Assembly (NCBI GenBank): GCA_902494815.1
Contig: CABUVB010000113.1
Location: 1-6,112 of the forward strand
Direction: 5' to 3'
DNA: 6,112 nt
Source of the DNA: an uncultured Collinsella sp.
GTDB taxonomy: Bacteria; Actinomycetota; Coriobacteriia; Coriobacteriales; Coriobacteriaceae
The stretch's first letter is position 1; the number at the start of each line of letters is the position of its first letter. The notes beneath the pieces are model-generated. The model was not told the origin of the DNA, did no database searches, and saw nothing but the letters and a program-made list of their open reading frames with translations. A program made the translations under genes and the position numbers. This document shows positions 1 to 6,112 of this stretch, piece after piece.

Positions 1-47
1 ACTACTTTGCCGAAAAGTTAGCCGTGTTTCACAAAACGTGCGGGATG

Positions 48-84
48 AAAACAAAATGGGGACGCCCCGCAAGGAGTGTCCCCA
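48..84 (-). terminator. Intrinsic terminator after the ABC-F / HAD unit
   Basis: Read on the minus strand, TGGGGAC pairs with GTCCCCA (positions 78-84 with 57-63). An inner CTCC/GGGG stem, with one G-T pair, closes a TTGC loop. A single A-C mismatch separates the two parts. The tail is ATTTTGTTTTC. It lies about 43 nt past the stop of the HAD gene, in the correct orientation to end that transcript. Confidence 0.8.
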
Positions 85-120
85 GGTGCCGGCAGATAAG
101 GAACGTCCCTAAGTGCCGGC
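78..120. repeat. Two imperfect 16-nt direct repeats
   Basis: Positions 78-93 (GTCCCCAGGTGCCGGC) and 105-120 (GTCCCTAAGTGCCGGC) match at 14 of 16 bases, with a 27-nt period. Both differences are transitions. The first copy spans the junction between the two hairpins of this region and the second forms the outer arm of the 88-120 hairpin. Confidence 0.6.
88..120 (-). repeat. Hairpin with GCCGGCA arms just after the HAD gene
   Basis: On the minus strand GCCGGCA (114-120) pairs with TGCCGGC (88-94). After a 2x2 internal loop, TAGGGA pairs with TCCTTA (one G-T pair) around a CGT triloop. It begins 6 nt beyond the HAD stop codon and has no T-tract of its own, so it is not a terminator by itself. 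It may protect the 3' end of the transcript or be part of a dispersed REP-like element together with the terminator hairpin next to it. Confidence 0.6.
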
Positions 121-126
121 CCGCAG

Positions 127-897
127 TTACATCAGTCCAAAGTGCTTCGCGGCGTTGTGGATGCCGTCGTCGTCCACGGCGGTCGTCACATAGGTCGCCG
201 CAGCTTTCACCGTGTCCTGTGCGTTGCCCATGGCCACGCTCGTGCCCACGGCGGCAAACATCGACAGGTCGTTCTCGCCGTCGCCAAAGGCAATCGCCTC
301 GCTCGCGTCGATACCAAGCCGCTCGAGCGTCGCCGCCACGCCCAGGTCCTTGCCGCCGTTAGCGGGAATAATGTCGCAGAACAGGTCGCACCAGCGCGTG
401 GTGAGCGAATGCGACACGGCATCGGTCACGATATGCTCGTCAACTGGGTCAACAAAGGCACAGAACTGATAGACCGGCGCGTCAAAGGCATGCTCAAACG
501 GCTCCTCGTGGTAGACGATTCCCGCATTGCTGCCAGCCGTCACCACGCGCTCGGACAGGCGGTTCACAAACGAGTTCTCGCCCTGCATGCACAGCGAGTC
601 GTAGCGCCCCTGCGCCACCTGGTCCACAATCACCGCGACGTCGTCCGGATCGATCGGGCAGCTGCGGTAAACCCCCTCGGCATCAAAGCAGTGCTGGCCC
701 GAAAGCGTAATGTACGCATCCCATCCCAACTCGAACAGCCAATCCGGCATCTGGTAGGTCGGGCGACCCGTGGCAATTACGCACGCAATCCCCTGCTCGT
801 GAAAGCTGTCGAGCACCTGCTGCGCCGACGCCGGAATCCGGTGGGTCTTAAAGCTCAGCAGCGTACCGTCGATATCGAAAAACGCGGCTTTGATCAT
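127..897 (-). CDS. Cof-type HAD-superfamily hydrolase (sugar-phosphate or nucleotide phosphatase-like)
   Basis: This is a complete protein of 256 aa, a normal length for the Cof/YbiV-type (class IIB) haloacid dehalogenase family of cytosolic Mg-dependent phosphatases. All four HAD motifs are visible. Motif I is DIDGT at residues 8-12, with Asp8 the expected nucleophile and Asp10 the acid/base. Motif II is the Thr of IATGRP at about 41-46. Motif III is Lys183 in NGGKDLG. Motif IV is GDGEND at 205-210, followed by the AMGNA stretch (222-226) typical of Cof proteins. The segment between motifs II and III, about residues 80-180, is the C2 cap that sets substrate choice. The ATG start is supported by GAGGAG 9 nt upstream. 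The gene begins 6 nt after the ABC-F stop, so the two are probably co-transcribed and translationally coupled. The true substrate cannot be read from sequence; family members act on sugar phosphates, flavin precursors and similar small phosphoesters. Confidence 0.93.
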   Translation of the reverse strand: MIKAAFFDIDGTLLSFKTHRIPASAQQVLDSFHEQGIACVIATGRPTYQMPDWLFELGWDAYITLSGQHCFDAEGVYRSCPIDPDDVAVIVDQVAQGRYDSLCMQGENSFVNRLSERVVTAGSNAGIVYHEEPFEHAFDAPVYQFCAFVDPVDEHIVTDAVSHSLTTRWCDLFCDIIPANGGKDLGVAATLERLGIDASEAIAFGDGENDLSMFAAVGTSVAMGNAQDTVKAAATYVTTAVDDDGIHNAAKHFGLM

Positions 898-903
898 CCT
901 CGT

Positions 904-2763
904 CTACTCCTCGCCCTCGAGCTTTTCGCTCGCCTCGAGCCACGCCATCTCCAGCTCGTCCATGGCGGCGTGAGCCTCGTCGATCTTCGCCTGCTGCTCG
1001 CCGAGCGCCGTGTAGTTGGTGGGATCGACCTGGGCCATTGCTGCCTCGGCCTCCTCAACGCGGGCGCGCTGCGTCTCCATCTTGCGCTCGAGCGAGCTCA
1101 CCTCGCGGCGGAGCTTCTGACGCTCGGCGTTGGACAGGCCGTTGGGCTGACCGCTCGACTTGGGCTTTTCGGCCACAGCTGCCGCGGCACCGGTGTCAAA
1201 CGTGCCGGTCTTGGCGCTCGGCGCGCCCACGGGCTCGCCCTCGGCGGTAGCGTTGCACAGGCGAAGGTACTGGTCCACGCCACCGGGCATATGCGTCAGG
1301 TGGCCGTCGAGCAGCGCCCACTGCTGGTCGGTCACGCGCTCCATCAAGAAGCGGTCGTGCGTCACCAGGATCAGCGTGCCCGGCCAGCCGTCGAGCAGGT
1401 CCTCGACAATCGCCAGCATGTCGGTATCCAAGTCGTTGCCCGGCTCGTCCAGGATAAGCACGTTGGGCTCGTCCAGGATCGTCAGCAGCAGCGACAGGCG
1501 ACGGCGCTGGCCGCCCGAAAGATCGCCGATGCGGCTCCAGAGCTGCTGCGTCGTAAAGCCCAGGCGCTCGCAAAGCTTCTCAGGCGAAGTCTCCTTGCCG
1601 TCGATGACGTAGTACTTCTTATAGTTGCTGAGCACCTCGCGGATCGTGTCACCCATGTAGGGCTCGAGCTCCTCGAGCTGCTGCGACAGCACGCCAAAGC
1701 GCACCGTCTGGCCGATCTTCACGCGGCCGCGCAGGGGCGCGATCTTGCCCTGAATCACGTCGAGCAAGGTCGACTTGCCGGCACCGTTCTCACCCAGCAG
1801 ACCATAGCGGTCGCCCGCGCCGATGAGCCAGGTCACGTCGGAGAGTACCTGCTTGGGCGCGCCATCGGCATCCGCATAGCCGGCGTCCACGTCGACCACA
1901 TCGATAACCTGCTTGCCTAGGCGGCTCACGGCGAGGCGCTTGAGCTCCAGCTCGTCACGCACGGGCGGCACGTCGGCGATCAGCTCGCGAGCGGCATCAA
2001 CGCGAAACTTGGGCTTAGTGGAACGCGCCTGGGCGCCGCGGCTCAGCCACGCGAGCTCCTTGCGCGCCATGTTGCGACGGCGCTCCTCGGTAACCGCGGC
2101 CATGCGGTCGCGCTCCACGCGCTGCAGGATATATGCGGAGTAGCCGCCCTCGAAGGGATCGACCTGGCCGTCGTGGACCTCCCACATACTGGTGCAGACC
2201 TCGTCCAAGAACCAGCGGTCGTGCGTGACCACGAGCATCGCGCCCTGGCCGCGCTGCCAGCGGGCCTTTAAGTGACGCGCGAGCCAGTTGATGGTGCGCA
2301 TGTCCAGGTGATTGGTGGGCTCGTCGAGCATGAGCACGTCGTAGTCGCCGATCAGCAGGCGCGCGAGGTCCACGCGACGGCGCTGGCCGCCCGAAAGCTC
2401 GCCCACCGTGCCCTCCCAGGGCACATCGCTAATAAGGCCAGCCAGAATCTGGCGCGTACGCGGACTCGACGCCCACTCATACTCGGGCGTGTCGCCCACA
2501 ACGGCATGATGCACGGTATCGGTATCGACCAGGCTGTCCTTTTGACCGAGCAATCCGATCGTGGTGTCGCGGCGATGCGTCACACGTCCATTGTCGGGCT
2601 CCAGCGTGCCGGCGAGCACGCTCAGCAGCGTCGACTTGCCGTCGCCGTTTTTGCCGACAATACCAATGCGGTCGCCCTCGCCCACGCCGAGCGTCACGCT
2701 ATCGAAAATATGCTTGGTGGGAAACTCTAGGCTGACGGAATCGCATCCCAAAAGAATCGCCAT
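904..2763 (-). CDS. ABC-F family ATPase, Uup-like, with C-terminal coiled coil
   Basis: This is a soluble protein of 619 aa with two ABC ATPase domains and no membrane segments, which is the ABC-F layout; members act on ribosomes or nucleic acids rather than in transport. Domain 1 has Walker A GKNGDGKST (37-45), signature LSGGQ (123-127), Walker B with DEPTNHLD (147-154) and switch His181. A charged linker follows at about 215-275, including AWLSRGAQARSTKPK. Domain 2 has Walker A GENGAGKST (324-332), LSGGQ (415-419), DEPGNDLD (439-446) and His469. A low-complexity Ala/Gly stretch (about 505-540) leads to a predicted coiled coil (about 545-617), as in Uup, whose tail binds DNA. An open frame continues 52 codons further upstream, to 2919. 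I chose the ATG at 2763 because AAGGAG lies 8 nt before it, the family homology begins there, and the extra codons would cross the pst terminator. Antibiotic-resistance ABC-F roles are less likely, since those proteins usually lack this tail. Confidence 0.93.
   Translation of the reverse strand: MAILLGCDSVSLEFPTKHIFDSVTLGVGEGDRIGIVGKNGDGKSTLLSVLAGTLEPDNGRVTHRRDTTIGLLGQKDSLVDTDTVHHAVVGDTPEYEWASSPRTRQILAGLISDVPWEGTVGELSGGQRRRVDLARLLIGDYDVLMLDEPTNHLDMRTINWLARHLKARWQRGQGAMLVVTHDRWFLDEVCTSMWEVHDGQVDPFEGGYSAYILQRVERDRMAAVTEERRRNMARKELAWLSRGAQARSTKPKFRVDAARELIADVPPVRDELELKRLAVSRLGKQVIDVVDVDAGYADADGAPKQVLSDVTWLIGAGDRYGLLGENGAGKSTLLDVIQGKIAPLRGRVKIGQTVRFGVLSQQLEELEPYMGDTIREVLSNYKKYYVIDGKETSPEKLCERLGFTTQQLWSRIGDLSGGQRRRLSLLLTILDEPNVLILDEPGNDLDTDMLAIVEDLLDGWPGTLILVTHDRFLMERVTDQQWALLDGHLTHMPGGVDQYLRLCNATAEGEPVGAPSAKTGTFDTGAAAAVAEKPKSSGQPNGLSNAERQKLRREVSSLERKMETQRARVEEAEAAMAQVDPTNYTALGEQQAKIDEAHAAMDELEMAWLEASEKLEGEE
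907..912 (-). promoter_or_regulatory. Ribosome binding site of the HAD gene, inside the ABC-F end
   Basis: GAGGAG on the minus strand lies 9 nt before the ATG at 897. The same six bases encode the last two Glu codons of the ABC-F protein, directly before its TAG stop. Ribosomes finishing the first gene therefore arrive on the binding site of the second, which favours coupled translation. Confidence 0.7.
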
Positions 2764-2771
2764 ATGCCCTG

Positions 2772-2777
2772 CTCCTT
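2772..2777 (-). promoter_or_regulatory. Ribosome binding site deciding the ABC-F start
   Basis: AAGGAG on the minus strand is 8 nt upstream of the ATG at 2763. This site fixes the ABC-F start there rather than at the ATG 52 codons upstream in the same open frame. Confidence 0.8.
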
Positions 2778-2798
2778 CGTAGAAATTCAACGTTGTCC

Positions 2799-2807
2799 AT
2801 GATAGCA
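2799..2807 (-). promoter_or_regulatory. Candidate extended -10 promoter for the ABC-F / HAD unit
   Basis: TGCTATCAT on the minus strand contains TATCAT (5 of 6 to TATAAT), preceded by a TGn extension. It lies about 36 nt before the ABC-F start codon, leaving room for a leader of about 28 nt that includes the ribosome binding site. No good -35 hexamer is present at 16-18 nt; an extended -10 can partly make up for that. It sits just after the pst terminator, where a new promoter is expected. Confidence 0.4.
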
Positions 2808-2824
2808 GCGAGCCCCACCCCAAA

Positions 2825-2857
2825 CCACCACGAAGGCGCCTGTCCCCTTTGTGGCGG
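2825..2857. repeat. Imperfect palindrome, possible REP-like element
   Basis: The left arm CCACCACGAAGG (2825-2836) pairs with the right arm CCTTTGTGGCGG (2846-2857), 10 of 12 bases matching, around a 9-nt centre. On either strand the RNA would form 12 positions with one mismatch and one wobble pair. No T-tract follows on either side. It lies between the pst terminator and the ABC-F promoter candidate and shares TGTCCCC with the hairpin region at 77-83. Confidence 0.5.
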
Positions 2858-2875
2858 TCGTTTCGGTCGCAGAGC

Positions 2876-2912
2876 AAAAAGGCGGGCCATCTCCCAAAAG
2901 AGATGACCCGCC
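2876..2912 (-). terminator. Intrinsic terminator of the pst operon
   Basis: Read on the minus strand, GGCGGGTCATCTC (2900-2912) pairs along all 13 positions with GAGATGGCCCGCC (2881-2893), with one G-U pair. The loop is TTTTGG and a run of five T follows at once (2876-2880). It begins 56 nt after the pstB stop and points the same way. It separates the pst transcript from the ABC-F gene and argues that no further gene belongs to the pst operon. Confidence 0.9.
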
Positions 2913-2968
2913 TCTCCAATCAGTCCCGTGACAACCGTGGCCGCCGCGGGCCTCAAGCATGCCCCGGA

Positions 2969-3837
<869 letters not shown>

Positions 3838-3841
<4 letters not shown>

Positions 3842-4764
3842 TCGGCCGTCATCCTCCTTGCCAGTTGCTTGCCCACGATACGGGCGACTACGTTAAACAG
3901 CAGCACGCAAATCATCAGCAGCGCCGCGGTGCCCCAGACGATCTGCTGGGCCTCGGGGCTGCCCTCGCCATAGATCTTGTAGATATGCACGGCGAGCGAC
4001 TCGCCAGGGCGGAACACGTTCCAAGCGCAGGTGGGGCTCGACAGGTTAAAGCTCAAGAAGTTCAGGCGAACCGGCGAGCTCATACCCGAGGTAAAAAGCA
4101 GTGCTGCGGCCTCGCCAAACACGCGACCGGCCGAAAGCACGATGCCCGTCACGATGGCAGGCATGGCCTCGGGGATCAGGATGTGCAGCGTGGCCTCCCA
4201 GCGAGTGAGGCCCATGGCCAGGCACGCATCGCGCTGGGCCTGCGGCACGTCCTCGAGCGCCTGCTGGATCACGCGCACCAGGATGGGGATGTTGAACATG
4301 GTGAGCGCGACGGCGCCGGAGATGATGGAGTACTTCCAGCCCAGCTGCACCGAGAACACCAGAAAACCGAACATGCCGACGACGATGGAAGGCAGCGAGG
4401 ACAACGTCTCGATGGCGGTGGAGGCGATGTCGCGGATGGGTCCGTCCAGCGCGTACTCAACCAAAAAGACCGCTCCGCCCAGGCTGATGGGCACCGAGAT
4501 GATCAGGGTGATCAGCAGCAGGTAGAACGAGTCGAACAGCTGGTAGAGCACGCCGCCCTGCGTTCCGTTGGCGCGCGACGGCTCCGTGAGAAAGCCCGGC
4601 TGGAACAGCGTCGAGATGCCCTCGAACAGAATATAGGCCACCATGGAGACGACGATGAGCATGACGATGGCGACGATCGCCGTCAACACGCCCGTGGCGA
4701 AGCGGTCCTGCTTTTGGACACGCCCGAGCCTCGCCTCGTCGATGTGGATACGCGTGCTAGCCAC
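3838..4764 (-). CDS. pstA: Phosphate ABC transporter permease PstA
   Basis: This is one of the two inner-membrane subunits that form the phosphate channel with PstC. It is 308 aa, a normal length. A cytoplasmic, charged N-terminus (about 1-22) is followed by a membrane segment (about 24-47), an external loop, and further hydrophobic segments near 78-102, 118-140, 147-166, 203-220 and 280-300. The BPD_transp_1 coupling helix (EAA loop) is clear at about 168-215, with AMGLTRWEATLHILIPEAMP contacting PstB. The motif LPSIVVGMFGF (124-134) is the PstA form of the conserved PstA/PstC 'PS-VV-G' segment. The start is GTG, sharing 8 nt with the pstC end (GTGGCTAG), with AAGGGGG 9 nt upstream. Its last four nt overlap the pstB start. 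PstA is distinguished from PstC by its position between pstC and pstB and by its closer match to PstA-type sequence in the loop region. Confidence 0.96.
3853..3859 (-). promoter_or_regulatory. Ribosome binding site of pstB within the end of pstA
   Basis: AAGGAGG on the minus strand is 11 nt before the pstB ATG at 3841, somewhat far but strong. The ATG directly after it encodes the fourth residue from the end of PstA and runs into its TGA stop, so it is not a rival start. This site supports the full-length PstB with its N-terminal extension. Confidence 0.65.
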
Positions 4765-5665
4765 GAGCCTTCGCCCCCTTGCGGCCGATAAGGTGGATGA
4801 TCAGGATGAAGATGAGACTCATGCCCATCAGCAGCAGGCCGAGCGCCCACAGAACATCGTCTTGGGCCGAGCCCTCGGCATAGACTGCCATGGACGTGGT
4901 GAGCGTGGTGGTGATGGTCGAAGCCGGCGACAGCAGCGACGTCGGCATGGCCTCGATGCCGCCGATGACCATGCGCACGGCGAGCGTCTCGCCAAAGGCG
5001 CGGGTCATGCCCAAGATAACCGCGGTCATGAGCGACGGCATGGCGGACTTGAGCACCACGTGCCAGATGGTCTGCCAGCGGGTGTAGCCCAGCGCGAGCG
5101 AGCCCTGACGGTAACTGTCGGGCACGGCGCGCAGGCCATCGACCGAAAGCGTGGTCATCGTCGGCAGAATCATGACCGCCAGCACGATGGCGCCGGGCAA
5201 GATGCCCAGGCCCGTGCTCACGTGGAAAACGCTCTTCATAAGACCGACGACAACGTGAAAGCCGATCAAGCCAAAGACGACCGAGGGAATACCGGTCAAA
5301 AGCTCAATAAGCGGCTGAAAAACCTTGGAACCAAACTTAGGCTGGATCTCGACCGCAAAGATGGCAGAGCCGATGGCGATGGGCAGCGCGATGAGCGTGG
5401 AGAGCACCATGACCGCAAACGAGGTGACGATCAGGGGCAGGGCGCCGGTATAGGGCAGGCCGTTTTCGGCTGTGTTGGCCAGGTCCCACTTGGTGCCGGC
5501 GAAGAACTCGACGACCGAGACGCCGTCCTTGAGAAAAGCCGAGAGGCCCTTTTGGGCGACCATAAAGATGAGCGCGGCAACGACAAGCGTCACGAGCGCT
5601 ACGCACGCGCCCGTGACGCCCAGGCCCACGTTCTCAAGGTCGCGCTTTGGCAGCTGTTTTGCCAT
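4757..5665 (-). CDS. pstC: Phosphate ABC transporter permease PstC
   Basis: This is the other membrane subunit of the phosphate channel, 302 aa. Hydrophobic segments fall at about 13-37, 74-104, 119-142, 152-172, 208-235 and 275-295, matching six membrane spans. Between spans 1 and 2 lies an external loop (about 40-73) with FFAGTKWDLAN, a stretch common in PstC ('F-G--W-P' region). LLTGIPSVVFGLIGF (122-136) is the conserved PstC motif. The EAA coupling loop is at about 177-230, with ALGYTRWQTIWHVVLKSAMP followed by GMTRAFGETLAV. The ATG start has GGAAAGG 6 nt upstream and lies 24 nt after the pstS stop. The TAG stop is inside the first codons of pstA, so the two permease subunits are probably made in step. 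Confidence 0.96.
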   Translation of the reverse strand: MAKQLPKRDLENVGLGVTGACVALVTLVVAALIFMVAQKGLSAFLKDGVSVVEFFAGTKWDLANTAENGLPYTGALPLIVTSFAVMVLSTLIALPIAIGSAIFAVEIQPKFGSKVFQPLIELLTGIPSVVFGLIGFHVVVGLMKSVFHVSTGLGILPGAIVLAVMILPTMTTLSVDGLRAVPDSYRQGSLALGYTRWQTIWHVVLKSAMPSLMTAVILGMTRAFGETLAVRMVIGGIEAMPTSLLSPASTITTTLTTSMAVYAEGSAQDDVLWALGLLLMGMSLIFILIIHLIGRKGAKARG

Positions 5666-5689
5666 TGCAAACCTTTCCGGGGCGATTAC

Positions 5690-6112
5690 TTATTTAGCAG
5701 AGACCTTGCCGCTGGCGTCCTTGACGACCTTCATGGCAGAGACGGGGATGAAGCCCTGCTCCTCGACGAGCTTGCCCTGGACGTCGTCGGAAAGCATGAA
5801 CTCCAGGAAGGCCTTGGTGGCCTCGTCGGCGTCCTTGGAGCAGTACATGTGCTCGGTAGCCCAGATCTTGAAGGAGTCATCAGTGACATTCTTGCTCTTG
5901 GGCTCGACGCCCTCGACCTTGATGGCGTTGAACTTGGAGTCATCGAAGTGCGAGAAGTCGAGGTAGGAGATGGCGTTATCGGTGCTGCCCATCTGAGTCT
6001 GGACGTCGCCGGACTTGTCGAGCTCGGCGTCGCCCTTAAAGTCGACGGCCTCGTCGCCAAAGACGGCGGCCTCGAAGGTGGCGCGGGTGCCGGAGCCGGC
6101 CTTGCGGTTGAG
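5690..6112 (-). CDS. pstS: Phosphate-binding protein PstS, C-terminal part (5' end outside window)
   Basis: The last 140 residues of the phosphate-binding component are visible; the signal peptide, any lipobox and the first domain lie to the right of the window. The frame stays open to the window edge and ends in TAA. Near the visible start is RKAGSGTRATFE. By comparison with E. coli PstS (Arg135, Ser139, Gly140, Thr141), its Arg, Ser, Gly and Thr have the right spacing to bind phosphate. Further on, IWATEHMY and the end segment VQGKLVEEQGFIPVS are typical of PstS from Gram-positive bacteria. The partner permease gene follows after 24 nt. An ATG inside this frame at 5990-5992 is an internal Met and not the start, because the conserved phosphate-binding motif lies upstream of it. 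The operon promoter and any Pho-box are outside the window. Confidence 0.95.
   Translation of the reverse strand, partial: LNRKAGSGTRATFEAAVFGDEAVDFKGDAELDKSGDVQTQMGSTDNAISYLDFSHFDDSKFNAIKVEGVEPKSKNVTDDSFKIWATEHMYCSKDADEATKAFLEFMLSDDVQGKLVEEQGFIPVSAMKVVKDASGKVSAK

Noticed and set aside
23..38. Short inverted repeat CGTGTTTCACAAAACG that looks like an operator or a second terminator
   Set aside because: The arms are only partly complementary, there is no following T-tract, and no gene start is visible beside it, so it may be chance in an AT-richer gap.
142..1920. A 592-codon plus-strand open frame opposite the HAD and ABC-F genes
   Set aside because: It runs antisense across two well-supported genes and their junction, its translation is rich in His, Arg and Leu without a recognisable domain, and GC-rich codons on the minus strand naturally leave long open antisense frames.
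2764..2919. A 52-codon N-terminal extension of the ABC-F protein
   Set aside because: The frame is open, but it crosses the pst terminator, palindrome and promoter candidate, has no family homology, and a good ribosome site lies directly before the downstream ATG.
2942..2957. Small GGCC/GGCC hairpin between the pstB stop and the terminator
   Set aside because: A four-base GC stem is expected by chance in DNA this GC-rich, and the much stronger terminator lies just downstream.

Overview
This is a compact chromosomal stretch of a high-GC bacterium. All six genes lie on the minus strand, so transcription runs right to left. The codons are GC-rich, gene junctions overlap or nearly touch, and the Shine-Dalgarno sites are strong. 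Intergenic hairpins containing 'TGTCCCC' are also present. Together these suggest an actinobacterium, and my best guess is a Coriobacteriia gut commensal of the Collinsella type. That placement is inference from sequence style and was not tested by any search.

Right part (about 2876-6112): a high-affinity phosphate import operon in the order pstS (only the 3' part is in the window), pstC, pstA, pstB. PstS binds phosphate outside the membrane, PstC and PstA form the membrane channel, and PstB is the ATPase that drives import. The genes are tightly coupled: 24 nt between pstS and pstC, an 8-nt overlap between pstC and pstA (pstA starts with GTG), and a 4-nt ATGA overlap between pstA and pstB. 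A strong intrinsic terminator follows pstB directly, so no phoU is attached to the operon here.

Middle gap (2764-2968, the longest gene-free stretch): from right to left it holds the pst terminator, an imperfect palindrome (2825-2857) that looks like a small dispersed repeat, a candidate extended -10 promoter, and the ribosome binding site of the next gene.

Left part (48-2763): a two-gene unit. The first gene encodes a Uup-like ABC-F ATPase, a soluble protein with two nucleotide-binding domains and a C-terminal coiled coil. Six nt further on comes a Cof-type HAD-superfamily phosphatase. The unit ends in two tandem hairpins (88-120 and 57-84), and the second carries a T-rich tail like an intrinsic terminator. 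Positions 1-47 lie beyond this terminator, and I see nothing identifiable there.

The protein content is ordinary housekeeping and nutrient uptake. I see no mobile element, CRISPR array, tRNA or rRNA, and no evidence of a new multi-gene system. The points worth a second look are the hairpin and repeat elements in the gaps, the N-terminal extension of PstB, the altered motif in the second ATPase domain of the ABC-F protein, and the missing phoU.
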